From Flexivirga caeni (GTDB lineage Bacteria > Actinomycetota > Actinomycetes > Actinomycetales > Dermatophilaceae): DNA of 64,000 nt. The position numbers were made by a program, and so were the translations under genes. The notes under the pieces are model-generated. The model worked only from the letters and a program-made list of their open reading frames with translations, did no database searches and had not been told where the DNA came from. Shown here in pieces: positions 9,723 through 18,344 of the stretch. Within the stretch, counting starts at the first letter, position 1; every line of letters begins with the position of its first letter. The DNA lies in contig NZ_RJJQ01000011.1 of assembly GCF_003724155.1 (NCBI RefSeq), positions 124,001 through 188,000 on the forward strand, read 5' to 3'.

Positions 9723-10490
9723 TCAGCGCGCGCCGGCGTCCGGTCCGGATGGCGGCGTCGGCGTCCCGGCGACGAAGTCGTCCCAATGCCGGCGCACCGG
9801 TCCCCACCGGTCATCGAACTTCGTGGCCCGTGCGGTTGCCCTTTCCAGCTTCGCGGGGGAATACCACCGGGTGGCCCAGCGCGAGCGAGGCCGGGCGATG
9901 CGGAATGCGGCATACCACGCGACCGGAGCGAGGAAGAAGCCGATCACTGCCGTCGGATATTTGCCCTTCGCGACGGTGGCGAGCACCAGCACCAGGTGCA
10001 CCAGTAGCGCGACCGTCACCGTGCCCCGGACCGCGCGGGCGGTGCCGCTCAGGCCGGTCACGCTGGTCGGCGAGACACCGACCAGCGCCATACCCAGGCA
10101 GGCAGTCACCAGCATCACGACGTTGACCGACAGCTGGCCGTCCTGCGTCCAGTAGTCGTCGGTCAGGTGGAAGATCATCGCGAATTCGTCGAGCACCAGG
10201 GACGCCCCGACGCCGACGCACAGCGCCGCCAGGTAGGCGATCGGTCCGGTCTGGCGCGCACCGAGGGCGGTGAACGCACCGATCACCAGCAGCACCGTGC
10301 CGGGCGTCGAGTGGTGCAGGTGCACCCCGCCGTCGCTGACGTTGTGGAAGGGTCCCTTGCCGGCCCGGATCAGCCGGGTGATCGTACGGGTCGTCAGGAA
10401 CGTGACGACGAACGCCACGAACGCGAGCAGCAACGGACCCTTGTAGTGACCGATCACTTCGTCGTTCCACCAGGCGGACAGCCAGCCCAT
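9723..10490 (-). CDS. Conserved multi-pass membrane protein, unknown function
   Basis: A 255-residue protein with about six hydrophobic segments (LLLAFVAFVVTFLTT, GTVLLVIGAFTAL, YLAALCVGVGASLVLDEF, VVMLVTACLGMALV, VALLVHLVLVLATVA, AVIGFFLAPVAWYAAF). Charged and histidine-rich motifs sit at membrane borders: DGGVHLHHSTPG and LDEFAMIFHLTDDYW, which could bind a metal or lie in an active site. The C-terminal 70 residues are soluble and basic, then Pro-rich. It is convergent with uppP, 2 bp apart. I do not recognise a named family. Confidence 0.75.
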   Translation of the reverse strand: MGWLSAWWNDEVIGHYKGPLLLAFVAFVVTFLTTRTITRLIRAGKGPFHNVSDGGVHLHHSTPGTVLLVIGAFTALGARQTGPIAYLAALCVGVGASLVLDEFAMIFHLTDDYWTQDGQLSVNVVMLVTACLGMALVGVSPTSVTGLSGTARAVRGTVTVALLVHLVLVLATVAKGKYPTAVIGFFLAPVAWYAAFRIARPRSRWATRWYSPAKLERATARATKFDDRWGPVRRHWDDFVAGTPTPPSGPDAGAR

Positions 10491-10526
10491 CCTCGTAGCG
10501 TAGGTCAGCCGCGCGCCCCCATACGC

Positions 10527-10594
10527 CGAATGACGGCTTCCTCAGCGAGCGACGGTGCAATCTCGCCGTCGCTCGCCGAAGAAGCCGTCATTCG
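10527..10594. repeat. 68-bp imperfect hairpin between convergent/divergent genes
   Basis: CGAATGACGGCTTC (10527-10540) pairs with GAAGCCGTCATTCG (10581-10594). Inside it GCGAGCGACGG (10545) pairs with CCGTCGCTCGC (to 10576). Outside it CGCGCCCCC and GGGGGAGGCGCG are also complementary. It lies between the start of the membrane protein on the minus strand and ndk. No second copy was seen in the window. Confidence 0.7.
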
Positions 10595-10688
10595 CGAGAG
10601 GGGGGAGGCGCGCGTGTAGGGGAGGCCCGGGTATGGCGGGAGGCCCCGCGCTGCTCCGCCTACCAGGCCATCCGCTTGAATGGCACCC

Positions 10689-11105
10689 ATGGAACGCACC
10701 CTGGTCATCGTCAAACCGGACGGATTCAAGCGCGGCCTCACGGGAGAGGTGCTGCGCCGCATCGAGGCGAAGGGCTACACGCTGGCCTCGCTGCAGATCA
10801 TGACGCCCGACCGGGAGCGGCTCGCGCAGCATTACGCCGAACACGAGGGCAAGCCGTTCTACCAGCCGCTGGTCGATTTCATGGCGAGCGGTCCGGCGAC
10901 CTTCGCGATCGTCGAGGGCGACCGGGTGGTCGAAGGTTTCCGTTCGCTCGCCGGTGCCACCGACCCGACGGCAGCCGCCCCCGGCAGCATTCGCGGCGAC
11001 CTCGGGCGTGACTGGGGTCTGCCGGTGCAGCAGAACATCGTGCACGGCTCGGACTCCCCGGAGTCGGCCGAGCGGGAGATCGGCATCTGGTTTCCCGGGC
11101 ACTGA
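10689..11105 (+). CDS. ndk: Nucleoside diphosphate kinase
   Basis: Transfers the gamma-phosphate of ATP to nucleoside diphosphates through a phosphohistidine. It has 138 residues from MERTLVIVKPDG, the normal family length. The active-site His119 lies in NIVHGSDSPESAEREI, the Ndk signature. An in-frame ATG three codons earlier (10680) is possible; no good ribosome binding site decides between them. It follows the folC-DUF4233 region as in other actinobacteria, although here a membrane gene and uppP intervene. Confidence 0.96.
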   Translation: MERTLVIVKPDGFKRGLTGEVLRRIEAKGYTLASLQIMTPDRERLAQHYAEHEGKPFYQPLVDFMASGPATFAIVEGDRVVEGFRSLAGATDPTAAAPGSIRGDLGRDWGLPVQQNIVHGSDSPESAEREIGIWFPGH

Positions 11106-11139
11106 GGTAGCTCCGAGCCGGACCGAGCGCAGCGCGGCG

Positions 11140-11300
11140 TGGGCGGATGGCAACCAGGCGCTGACGGTGCGGCTAAGCTCCGCGATGGACGCACGAACCA
11201 GACAGCAGGGAAAGCCGGTGCGAATCCGGCGCTGACCCGCAACCGTATGCCGCCCGGGACACACCGGCACCGGCGAGCCGGAGCACCTGCGCGTCCACCG
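11140..11300 (+). promoter_or_regulatory. Cobalamin (B12) riboswitch
   Basis: The conserved core GGGAAAGCCGGTGCGAATCC followed by GGCGCTGACCCGCAACCGT lies at about 11208-11246. The B12 box AGCCGGAGCACCTGC follows at about 11277-11291. Downstream, GGCCCGCG (about 11315) can pair with CGCGGGCC (about 11344), and GATCTCG recurs close to the ribosome binding site GGAAGG of the next gene, giving alternative folds. This suggests repression of translation when cobalamin is bound, as is usual for the class. Confidence 0.9.
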
Positions 11301-11374
11301 GAGATCTCGTCGTGGCCCGCGAGATCCGCATCGGATCGACCACCGCGGGCCGTGATCTCGTGGAAGGCCTCCCC

Positions 11375-12664
11375 ATGACCAGTTCTCTCCTCACCCGTGC
11401 GGGTCTCACGGGTGCGCTCGCGCTCGGCTGTGCCGGCCTCACTGCACTCACGCTCGCGGCCCCGGCGCACGCAGTGGCACCGGACGGCAGCACCGCAGCC
11501 CATTTCCTCGCCACGCAGCTCGCATCGGGTGGCGACCACTTCAGCGTGAGCTCCGGTGGCACGAGCTACGCCGACTACGGCCTGACGATCGACGGGGTGC
11601 TCGGGCTCGACACGCTGGGCTCCGGGCAGACCGAGGCCGCGCGAGCCGCCTCATACGTCACCAAGAACGCCGCGTCATACAACACCTACGACAAGGACCT
11701 GTATGCCGCAGCGACCGCCAAGCTGCTGGTCTTCGCCGAGGCACAGGGCTTGCCGACCGCGGGTTACCTCACGCAGCTGAAGTCGCTGGAGCAGCCCAGC
11801 GGGCAGTTCAAGGACCGGTCGGCATACGGCGACTACTCGAATGCGATCGGTCAGTCGCTCGCGGTCATCGGTATGGCGCGAGCGGGCCAGCCGGACAGCA
11901 AGGCAGCAGATTTCCTTGCCAAGCAACAGTGTTCGGACGGGGGCTTCCGGATCAGCTTCAGCGGGTCCTGCACCGGCGACACCGACGCCACCTCCTTCGC
12001 GGTGCAAGCGCTCGCCGCGGCCGGCGGTCACCAGACCGCAATCGCCAAAGCGGTGAACTTCATCGCGAGCGAGCAGCGAGCCAACGGCGGGGTCGTCGAG
12101 CCCGCGGCCCAGGCCGCTCCGAACGCCAACAGCACGGGCCTGGCGGCAGTCGCATTTGCAATCGGCGGCAAGCCCGAACTCGCTGCCAAGGCAAAGGGTT
12201 TCGTGCAGAGCCTGCAGTTCGGGTGCTCGGCACCGGCTGCGCTGCAGGGTGCGATCGCCTATGACCAGGCGACCTTCGCGTCGCTGACTGCTCAGGGGGC
12301 CAAGGCTGTGCCCGGTGACAAGGAACACCGCTCGACCGTGCAGGCGCTGCTGGCGTTCACCCAGCAGCCCTACCTGAAGATCCGTGCCGGTGGCAGCGCG
12401 ACCGCGCCGGCACTGTCCTGCACGACCTCCAGCCCGACGTCGAAGCCGACGGGCAGCCCGACCAGCACCTCGACCTCGACGGCCACTTCCACGGCGACGT
12501 CGACGGGCACCTCGACCACGACCGGCCCGCCGATCATCACCGACGGCCCGCAGTCGGGTGGCGACAACGAGCGCATTCTCTTCGCCGGTGCGGCGGTGCT
12601 CGGTGGCGCGGCGCTGGCCGGAGCCGGTCTGCACCGTCGACTGCGGGCAGGGTCCAAGCGCTGA
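11375..12664 (+). CDS. Secreted, membrane-anchored prenyltransferase/squalene-oxidase-repeat protein under B12 control
   Basis: A 429-residue exported protein. The N-terminal signal peptide ends near LTLAAPAHA (residues about 20-33). The body holds repeated alpha-helical toroid units with the QCSDGGFRIS and SEQRANGGVV type signatures of the prenyltransferase/squalene-oxidase repeat fold, which is also the fold of the alpha domain of intrinsic factor and transcobalamin. A Thr/Ser/Pro linker (TSTSTSTATSTATSTG) precedes a C-terminal hydrophobic anchor (ILFAGAAVLGGAALAGAGL) and a basic tail; no LPXTG motif is seen. The start has GGAAGG seven bases upstream. The cobalamin riboswitch directly upstream suggests a role in cobalamin capture, which is inference. 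Confidence 0.85.
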   Translation: MTSSLLTRAGLTGALALGCAGLTALTLAAPAHAVAPDGSTAAHFLATQLASGGDHFSVSSGGTSYADYGLTIDGVLGLDTLGSGQTEAARAASYVTKNAASYNTYDKDLYAAATAKLLVFAEAQGLPTAGYLTQLKSLEQPSGQFKDRSAYGDYSNAIGQSLAVIGMARAGQPDSKAADFLAKQQCSDGGFRISFSGSCTGDTDATSFAVQALAAAGGHQTAIAKAVNFIASEQRANGGVVEPAAQAAPNANSTGLAAVAFAIGGKPELAAKAKGFVQSLQFGCSAPAALQGAIAYDQATFASLTAQGAKAVPGDKEHRSTVQALLAFTQQPYLKIRAGGSATAPALSCTTSSPTSKPTGSPTSTSTSTATSTATSTGTSTTTGPPIITDGPQSGGDNERILFAGAAVLGGAALAGAGLHRRLRAGSKR

Positions 12665-12680
12665 GTCTCCGGCCCGACGG

Positions 12681-12720
12681 GAGTATGCCGAGCGCGCGGT
12701 GTGGCGCGCTCGGCATACTC
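12681..12720. repeat. GAGTATGCC hairpin, copy 1
   Basis: A perfect 17-bp stem, GAGTATGCCGAGCGCGC (12681-12697) with its complement (12704-12720), around a GGTGTG loop. It lies between the stops of the convergent B12-controlled gene and the MarR gene. Related copies are at 17211 and 47101. A bidirectional terminator is plausible, although no T-run follows. Confidence 0.75.
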
Positions 12721-12733
12721 GCGCTCGGCGGAG

Positions 12734-13246
12734 CTACTTGAGGGCGTCGTCCAGGCCGGCGATCGCGAGCTCAAGCAACTGGGCGAGCCTGGCCCGCTGG
12801 GCGGTGGGGACCTGTGCCAGCACGTCGGATTCGACCAGGTCGCCCTCCCGGATGACCTGCCGGAACATGTCCCAGCCCTGCCGGGTCAGCTGCACAAGGA
12901 TCCGGGTGCGGTTCTCGGCGTCCGGCGTGCGGCTGATCAGCCCCCGTTCGGCCATCCGGTCCAGCCGGTGCGTCATCGACGACGGCGCGACCGCCGTCGC
13001 GTCGGCCAGCTGTGACGGGGTGGATACGTTGTCGTCGGACTCGGCCGCCAGGTGCCGCAACACGGCCCATTCGCCGGGGGACAGGTCGTGGTGGGACAGC
13101 TGTTGCGTGTACCACTGCGACAGGCGCCGTGCGAGACCGTGCACGGCAGTGATGACTCGCTGCACCTGTTCGTCGCCACCGGCCGCGACATACGCCGCCA
13201 CCTCGCTCTCGTAGCGACTTCGTTCGGTGCGCGCAGACTTGCCCAT
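12734..13246 (-). CDS. MarR-family transcriptional regulator
   Basis: About 170 residues, a winged-helix dimeric repressor. The MarR core is visible: LSPGEWAVLRHLAAESDDN, then TPSQLADATAVAPSSMTHRL (recognition helix), then the wing RMAERGLISRTPDAENRT and VQLTRQG. The C-terminal helices LAQLLELAIAGLDDALK fit the dimer interface. The ATG at 13246 (MGKSAR) is preferred over an upstream TTG at 13255. An AT-rich patch directly upstream (13250-13265) is the likely promoter and operator. The target is unknown; the TTAACTTAGGTAA palindrome in front of the DHA2 exporter at 34111 resembles a MarR operator, but no link is shown. Confidence 0.88.
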   Translation of the reverse strand: MGKSARTERSRYESEVAAYVAAGGDEQVQRVITAVHGLARRLSQWYTQQLSHHDLSPGEWAVLRHLAAESDDNVSTPSQLADATAVAPSSMTHRLDRMAERGLISRTPDAENRTRILVQLTRQGWDMFRQVIREGDLVESDVLAQVPTAQRARLAQLLELAIAGLDDALK

Positions 13247-13470
13247 GACCGACAATTAGAACGTATGACGCAGCGCGCTCCCAGCCCGACTCTGTCGTGG
13301 ACCACGACGTATGACGTTGCCGCACTCGGTGGTCGCTATCTGCCGATTAGGGACAGCGCCGTCCGGCTGCTAGCCTTGACTCGCCGTGAAACCGGCCGCG
13401 GACCAAGAGCGCCCTGGTGGAAATGCCCAGGTGCACCGCGCAACTCATGACGAACGGAGATCCCCCACTC

Positions 13471-13740
13471 ATGCCTCTGGAGACTGCCGTCAAGGCCCAG
13501 ATCATGTCCGAATACGGCACCAAAGAGGGCGACACCGGTTCGCCCGAGGTGCAGATCGCGATGCTGACGCAGCGCATCAAGGACCTCACCGAGCACGCCC
13601 GTCAGCACCCGCACGACCACCACAGCCGCCGCGGCCTGCTGCTGCTGGTCGGCAAGCGCAAGCGCATGCTCCGCTACCTCGAAGAGGTCGACATCGAGCG
13701 CTACCGTTCGCTGATCAAGCGTCTCGGGCTGCGTCGCTGA
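13471..13740 (+). CDS. rpsO: Ribosomal protein S15
   Basis: An 89-residue 30S subunit protein that binds 16S rRNA early in assembly. The text [20 protein letters not shown] and [20 protein letters not shown] is the S15 signature, and the length is exactly normal. The start is MPLETAVK, with GGAGA 10 bases upstream; a same-frame extension upstream is not supported. It is followed by a terminator and then pnp, the classical rpsO-pnp pairing. Confidence 0.98.
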   Translation: MPLETAVKAQIMSEYGTKEGDTGSPEVQIAMLTQRIKDLTEHARQHPHDHHSRRGLLLLVGKRKRMLRYLEEVDIERYRSLIKRLGLRR

Positions 13741-13769
13741 GCGCGTACACCATCACAAGACTTATGCCG

Positions 13770-13809
13770 ACAAGGCGGTTACCGATCCGGTGACCGCCTT
13801 GTTGTCGTA
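13770..13809 (+). terminator. Intrinsic terminator after rpsO
   Basis: ACAAGGCGGTTACCG and CGGTGACCGCCTTGT form a 15-bp stem with one G-T wobble around a short loop, followed by TGTCGT. It separates rpsO from pnp, although read-through is common for this pair in bacteria. Confidence 0.8.
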
Positions 13810-13929
13810 GGCGGGTGACGGCAGCGAGGCCCGACAAGGATGCGGCCGCGTGCGCCATACACCCGTAATCGAAGGAAGCACCACGCACAACGACGATGCG
13901 TGGCCTGATGAAAAGAACAGGAGGGCCCA

Positions 13930-16365
13930 ATGGAGGGTCCAGAAATCACTTTCGCCGAAGCAGTCATCGACAATGGCTCGTTCGGCACTCGCACGGTCCG
14001 GTTCGAGACCGGGCGCCTGGCGAAGCAGGCCGCTGGTGCGGTCGTCGCCTACCTGGACGACGAGACGACCTTGTTGTCCACCACTGCCGCGGGCAAGCAG
14101 CCCAAGGACCAGTTCGACTTCTTCCCGCTCACCGTGGACGTCGAGGAGCGGATGTATGCCGCGGGCAAGATCCCGGGCAGCTTCTTCCGTCGTGAGGGAC
14201 GTCCCTCGACCGACGCGATCCTGACCTGCCGCCTGATCGACCGCCCGCTGCGCCCCGCCTTCGTCAAGGGGCTGCGCAACGAGGTCCAGGTCGTCATCAC
14301 GGTGCTGTCGCTGAACCCGGACCACCAGTACGACGTGCTGGCGATCAACGGCGCCTCGGCGTCGACGCAGATCTCCGGTCTGCCGTTCTCCGGCCCGATC
14401 GGCGCCACGCGCGTGTCGCTCATCGACGGCCAGTGGGTCGCCTTCCCGAACTTCTCCGACAGCGCGCGTTCGACCTTCGACATGGTCGTCGCCGGCCGCC
14501 TCGTGACGGACGCCGCCGGTGACTCCGATGTAGCAATAATGATGGTCGAGGCCGAGTCGACCGAGTCGACCTGGGACCTGGTCAAGAACCAGGGCAAGCA
14601 GGCACCGACCGAGGAGATCGTCGCGCAGGGCCTGGAGGCCGCCAAGGGCTTCATCCGGGTGCTGTGCGAGGCGCAGACCGAGCTGGCGACCCAGGCCGCC
14701 AAGCCGGTGCAGGAGTTCCCGCTCTTCCTGGACTACCAGGACGACGTCTACGCCGCCGTGGAGAAGGACGCCAGCGACCAGCTCGCGGCCGCGCTGACCA
14801 TCGCGGGCAAGCAGGACCGCGAGGAGAAGCTCGACGACATCAAGGAGAACCTCAAGAAGCTGCTCGCCGGTGAGGGCAAGCAGTTCGAGGGTCGTGAGAA
14901 GGAGGTCTCGGCTGCCTTCCGTTCGGTGCAGAAGCAGCTGGTGCGCCAGCGCATCCTGCGGGACAAGGTTCGCATCGACGGGCGTGGGCTGGCCGACATA
15001 CGCGCCCTCTCGGCTGAGGTCGAGGTGCTGCCGCGGGTGCACGGTTCGGCGCTGTTCGAGCGCGGCGAGACCCAGATCATGGGCGTCACCACGCTGAACA
15101 TGCTGCGCATGGAGCAGCAGCTGGACACGCTGTCGCCGGTGACGCGCAAGCGCTACATGCACAACTACAACTTCCCGCCCTACTCCACCGGTGAGACCGG
15201 TCGCGTGGGTTCGCCCAAGCGCCGCGAGATCGGCCACGGCGCGCTCGCCGAGCGTGCACTGATGCCGGTGCTGCCGACGCGTGAGGAGTTCCCGTACGCG
15301 ATTCGTCAGGTGTCGGAAGCGTTGAGCTCCAACGGATCCACTTCGATGGGTTCGGTGTGCGCATCTACCCTGTCGCTGCTGAACGCCGGTGTGCCGTTGC
15401 GTGCGCCGGTAGCGGGCATCGCGATGGGTCTGGTGTCGGCTCAGGTCGATGGAAAGACCGAGTATGCCGCGATGACCGACATCCTCGGCGCCGAGGACGC
15501 CTTCGGCGACATGGACTTCAAGGTCGCCGGCACCAAGGAGTTCGTCACCGCCATCCAGCTGGACACCAAGCTCGACGGCATCCCCGCCGACGTGCTGGCC
15601 GGTGCGCTGACCCAGGCACGCGACGCGCGCCTGCACATCCTGGAGGTCATGCACGAGGCGATCGACGCTCCCGACGAGATGTCGCCGTTCGCCCCGCGTG
15701 TCATCGCGGTGAAGATCCCGGTCGACAAGATCGGCGAGGTCATCGGCCCGAAGGGCAAGATGATCAACCAGATCCAGGAGGACACCGGCGCCGACCTGTC
15801 CATCGAGGACGACGGCACCGTCTACATCGGCGCGACCGACGGCCCGTCGGCCGAGGCCGCGCGCGCCGCGGTCAATGCGATCGCCAACCCGCAGATGCCG
15901 GAGATCGGCGAGCGCTTCCTGGGCACCGTCGTGAAGACCACGACCTTCGGTGCGTTCGTGTCGTTGCTCCCGGGCAAGGACGGCCTGCTGCACATCTCCG
16001 AGGTGCGAAAGCTGGTCGGCGGCAAGCGGATCGACGCTGTCGAGGACGTCTTGAAGATCGGCCAGAAGGTGCAGGTCGAGCTCAAGGAGATCGACCCGCG
16101 CGGCAAGCTGTCGCTCGCGGTCGTCGAGGAGAGCAAGGGCGGTGCCGAGGAGGCAGCTCCTGGTGCGACCGAGGCGTCGGTGCCGGCTGTTGCCGACGAC
16201 GCCGAGGTGGCCGAGACCGAGTCGGACGAGTCCGACGACGCGTCGGCGCGCGAGCCGCGCAAGCGCAGCCGCCGTCGTGGCGGACGCGGTCGCGGCAAGG
16301 ACGCTGGCGGGCACGGTGAGGAGTCGGCGGAGGCCGACGCCGAGCCGGTGTCCGTCGAGGACTGA
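13930..16365 (+). CDS. pnp: Polynucleotide phosphorylase
   Basis: A phosphorolytic 3'-5' exoribonuclease that degrades mRNA and can add 3' tails; actinobacterial PNPase is a known partner of RNase E and RNase J. It has 811 residues. Two RNase-PH-type cores lie at about 1-230 and 345-560, a KH domain at about 590-650 ([20 protein letters not shown]) and an S1 domain at about 658-730. A family-atypical acidic then basic tail follows ([18 protein letters not shown]) and could contact RNA. The start has AGGAGGG a few bases upstream. A strong terminator follows. Confidence 0.98.
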   Translation: MEGPEITFAEAVIDNGSFGTRTVRFETGRLAKQAAGAVVAYLDDETTLLSTTAAGKQPKDQFDFFPLTVDVEERMYAAGKIPGSFFRREGRPSTDAILTCRLIDRPLRPAFVKGLRNEVQVVITVLSLNPDHQYDVLAINGASASTQISGLPFSGPIGATRVSLIDGQWVAFPNFSDSARSTFDMVVAGRLVTDAAGDSDVAIMMVEAESTESTWDLVKNQGKQAPTEEIVAQGLEAAKGFIRVLCEAQTELATQAAKPVQEFPLFLDYQDDVYAAVEKDASDQLAAALTIAGKQDREEKLDDIKENLKKLLAGEGKQFEGREKEVSAAFRSVQKQLVRQRILRDKVRIDGRGLADIRALSAEVEVLPRVHGSALFERGETQIMGVTTLNMLRMEQQLDTLSPVTRKRYMHNYNFPPYSTGETGRVGSPKRREIGHGALAERALMPVLPTREEFPYAIRQVSEALSSNGSTSMGSVCASTLSLLNAGVPLRAPVAGIAMGLVSAQVDGKTEYAAMTDILGAEDAFGDMDFKVAGTKEFVTAIQLDTKLDGIPADVLAGALTQARDARLHILEVMHEAIDAPDEMSPFAPRVIAVKIPVDKIGEVIGPKGKMINQIQEDTGADLSIEDDGTVYIGATDGPSAEAARAAVNAIANPQMPEIGERFLGTVVKTTTFGAFVSLLPGKDGLLHISEVRKLVGGKRIDAVEDVLKIGQKVQVELKEIDPRGKLSLAVVEESKGGAEEAAPGATEASVPAVADDAEVAETESDESDDASAREPRKRSRRRGGRGRGKDAGGHGEESAEADAEPVSVED

Positions 16366-16382
16366 TCCGCCATACGACCAGG

Positions 16383-16428
16383 ACGGCCCGGTCACGCTTC
16401 GTGCGTGACCGGGCCGTCTTGTCGTTTC
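16383..16428 (+). terminator. Intrinsic terminator after pnp
   Basis: GACGGCCCGGTCACGC (16383-16398) pairs perfectly with GCGTGACCGGGCCGTC (16404-16419), followed by TTGTCGTTT. It ends the pnp transcript. Confidence 0.9.
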
Positions 16429-16468
16429 CGGCCGGGTCACAGCCGGCCGGCAGCAGCCGATTTGCCGC

Positions 16469-16509
16469 ACCGGGTAACTACTACTACTCTGCGTAGTAGT
16501 TACCCGGTG
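16469..16509. promoter_or_regulatory. 41-bp perfect palindromic operator candidate
   Basis: CACCGGGTAACTACTAC (16469-16485) is the exact complement of GTAGTAGTTACCCGGTG (16493-16509) around a 7-base centre. It ends 38 bp before the start of the next gene. The TACTAC ... GTAGTA core resembles operators of winged-helix repressors such as BlaI/MecI or PadR types. No regulator gene is adjacent, so the regulator is unknown. Confidence 0.65.
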
Positions 16510-16547
16510 TGGGTGATGACACTCACGATTTCGAGGAGATAGGTTTT

Positions 16548-17135
16548 ATGCGTGCATTCGTCGACCGGCTGGTTTCGTGGTCAGCCGTTCTTGTCGCTGT
16601 CATCCTGTTGGTTGCCGGAGGTCTGCTGACCTGGGCCCACAGTTTCATTGGGGACCAGGTGCATTCGCAGCTGTCCCAGCAGCAGATCACCATGCCGGGC
16701 GGTCCGGCGCTGACGACTCCGGAGATGAAGAAGGAGCTCGGCAAGTACTCGGGTCAGCAGATGACCACCGGCCCGCAGGCGAAGGCTTATGCCAACTATT
16801 TCATCGCCGCTCACCTGCAGGAGATGACCGGCGGCAAGTCCTACGCCCAGATCTCCACCCAGCAGATGGCGGCAGCGGCGAAGGACCCGAACTCGGCCGA
16901 GGCCCAGAAACTGACCGCTCTGAAGCAGGAAGTCTTCCAGGGTGACACCCTGCGCGGATTGCTGCTCTACGGTTACGCATTCGCCACCATGGGCACGATC
17001 GCCGGGATCGCCGCGATCCTGTCCTACATCGGTGCCGTGCTGCTGTTGATCCTCGGCGGGCTCGGCCTGGTGCACGCTCGCAAGTCGGCGAGCGGTGCTG
17101 CTCCGGTGGCCCCGGCAACGCCCGCAGCGGGCTGA
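16548..17135 (+). CDS. Small membrane protein with extracytoplasmic domain, unknown function
   Basis: 195 residues from MRAFVDRL, chosen because GAGGAG lies 9 bases upstream. A first membrane helix (SWSAVLVAVILLVAGGLLTW, residues about 9-28) is followed by a polar, Gln-rich extracytoplasmic stretch (VHSQLSQQQITMPGGPALTT, then KYSGQQMTTGPQAKAYANYF). A hairpin of two more hydrophobic helices near the C-terminus follows (LLLYGYAFATMGTIAGIAAI, ILSYIGAVLLLILGGLGL). The end is Ala/Pro-rich. It is a single-gene unit between an unusually long perfect operator palindrome and a terminator, which suggests tight inducible control. I do not recognise the family. Confidence 0.75.
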   Translation: MRAFVDRLVSWSAVLVAVILLVAGGLLTWAHSFIGDQVHSQLSQQQITMPGGPALTTPEMKKELGKYSGQQMTTGPQAKAYANYFIAAHLQEMTGGKSYAQISTQQMAAAAKDPNSAEAQKLTALKQEVFQGDTLRGLLLYGYAFATMGTIAGIAAILSYIGAVLLLILGGLGLVHARKSASGAAPVAPATPAAG

Positions 17136-17140
17136 GACTG

Positions 17141-17184
17141 CCGGAAGGCCCGGTCGCGCGTCAGGGCGCGGCCGGGTCTTCCGG
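17141..17184 (+). terminator. Hairpin terminator after the 16548 gene
   Basis: CCGGAAGGCCCGGTCGCGC (17141-17159) pairs with GCGCGGCCGGGTCTTCCGG (17166-17184) with two wobble or mismatch positions. No long T-run follows, so termination strength is uncertain. Confidence 0.65.
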
Positions 17185-17210
17185 TATGCCGGGGCTTGCC
17201 CACCCTCGCC

Positions 17211-17251
17211 AGTATGCGGATCGCGCGGTATGGCGCGCGCTGGGCATGCTT
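17211..17251. repeat. GAGTATGCC hairpin, copy 2 (decayed)
   Basis: AGTATGCGGATCGCGC, loop GGTATG, GCGCGCGCTGGGCATGCT. It is the same plan as the perfect copies at 12681 and 47101 but with mismatches in the stem. It lies about 40 bp before the RNA methyltransferase start. Confidence 0.6.
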
Positions 17252-17288
17252 GGGATCCTGCCGCCTCGCGCGAGGCTAGGCTCACTGC

Positions 17289-18344
17289 GTGTCGTTGCTG
17301 CTGACCTGCCCCGCGGGCCTGGAGGACCTCGTCCGGGGTGATCTCCTCGAGCGGGACGAAGTGCGATCGGTGCTGGCCGGTCCTGGGACGGTGCGATGTG
17401 ATTCCGCCGTCGAACGTGACCGGTTGCCCGCAATGGTCGATCGGGTCGCCGTGCCGCTGGACCTGCCCGATGATGGGGGTACCGCGGCGGAAACGGCGAG
17501 CGCCGTGGGTGAAATTCCTTGGGATAGCTACGGATTGGGTGCGAGCGTCACTTTCCGGGTGCATCTGCCCGGGTCTGCGGAGCAGAAACGCCGGGCCGGG
17601 ATCATCGACGCGGTCCAGGACCGCCTCGGCTGGCGCAATGACCCGTCGCACTGGGCGGTGAATCTGGATCTGTCGCGGGAAGCCACTCAGAGCGGAAGTG
17701 CTCGCGCGGAGCTGGGACCGTGGGCCTGGGCAGCCCGCTACGGAGCATTCGAACGGCTGCCGGCGACGACTCCCGGACCGGTCTCCGCTGGTCTGGTGCG
17801 GTTGGCGAAGCTGCAGGATGGGCAGACCCTGCTGGACGTGTGCGGGGGAGTAGGGACGGTACCCGTGCTGGATGGCATGCTGCGCGTCGGCCGATCCATC
17901 AGTGTCGACAACGACGGCGCATCGGTTGCGGCCGCCCGGCACAACATCGCGTCGCACGGGCTCGGCGGACGGGTCGAGGTGATCGAGGCAGACGCGGCGG
18001 ACCTGCCTCTCCCGGATGGGTCCGTCGACCGGGTGGTGAGCGACCTGCCGTTCGGCAAGCGGATCGGCAGCAACGAACTCAACCGCACGCTCTACCCCGC
18101 GATCCTGCGGGAGATCGAGCGGGTGCTGACCGCAGACGGCCGGTGTGTACTGCTGTCGGATGACAAGCGTGTCTTCGCCGAATCCGTCGCGAAGGCAAGG
18201 GGTTTGAAGATCGTGGGGGAGCGGGTGATTCGCTACAACGGAGTGACGCCCACGGCATACATCGTGCGGCGCAGCCGTCGCCCGAAGTCGCGAGGCCGCA
18301 TGTCACCCGGCCAGGCTTCGGGGCGGACGAAGATCAGCCCATGA
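17289..18344 (+). CDS. RNA methyltransferase, Trm14/THUMPD3/RlmL-like
   Basis: A 351-residue SAM-dependent methyltransferase. SAM motif I is LLDVCGGVGTVPV (about residue 183). The catalytic motif IV is the variant SDLPFGKRIGSN (about residue 250), matching the D-x-PFGKR form of the Trm14/THUMPD3 group, which makes m2G in tRNA. The N-terminal 150 residues (SLLLTCPAGLEDLVRGDL) resemble a shortened leader in place of a full THUMP domain. The GTG start follows a gene-free gap; its stop overlaps the downstream kinase by 4 bp. The exact RNA target is inferred, and a protein or small-molecule target is not excluded. Confidence 0.78.
   Translation: MSLLLTCPAGLEDLVRGDLLERDEVRSVLAGPGTVRCDSAVERDRLPAMVDRVAVPLDLPDDGGTAAETASAVGEIPWDSYGLGASVTFRVHLPGSAEQKRRAGIIDAVQDRLGWRNDPSHWAVNLDLSREATQSGSARAELGPWAWAARYGAFERLPATTPGPVSAGLVRLAKLQDGQTLLDVCGGVGTVPVLDGMLRVGRSISVDNDGASVAAARHNIASHGLGGRVEVIEADAADLPLPDGSVDRVVSDLPFGKRIGSNELNRTLYPAILREIERVLTADGRCVLLSDDKRVFAESVAKARGLKIVGERVIRYNGVTPTAYIVRRSRRPKSRGRMSPGQASGRTKISP

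Noticed and set aside
13762-16470. A 902-residue minus-strand open frame over pnp
   Set aside because: Shadow of pnp; His/Arg/Leu-rich and without motifs.
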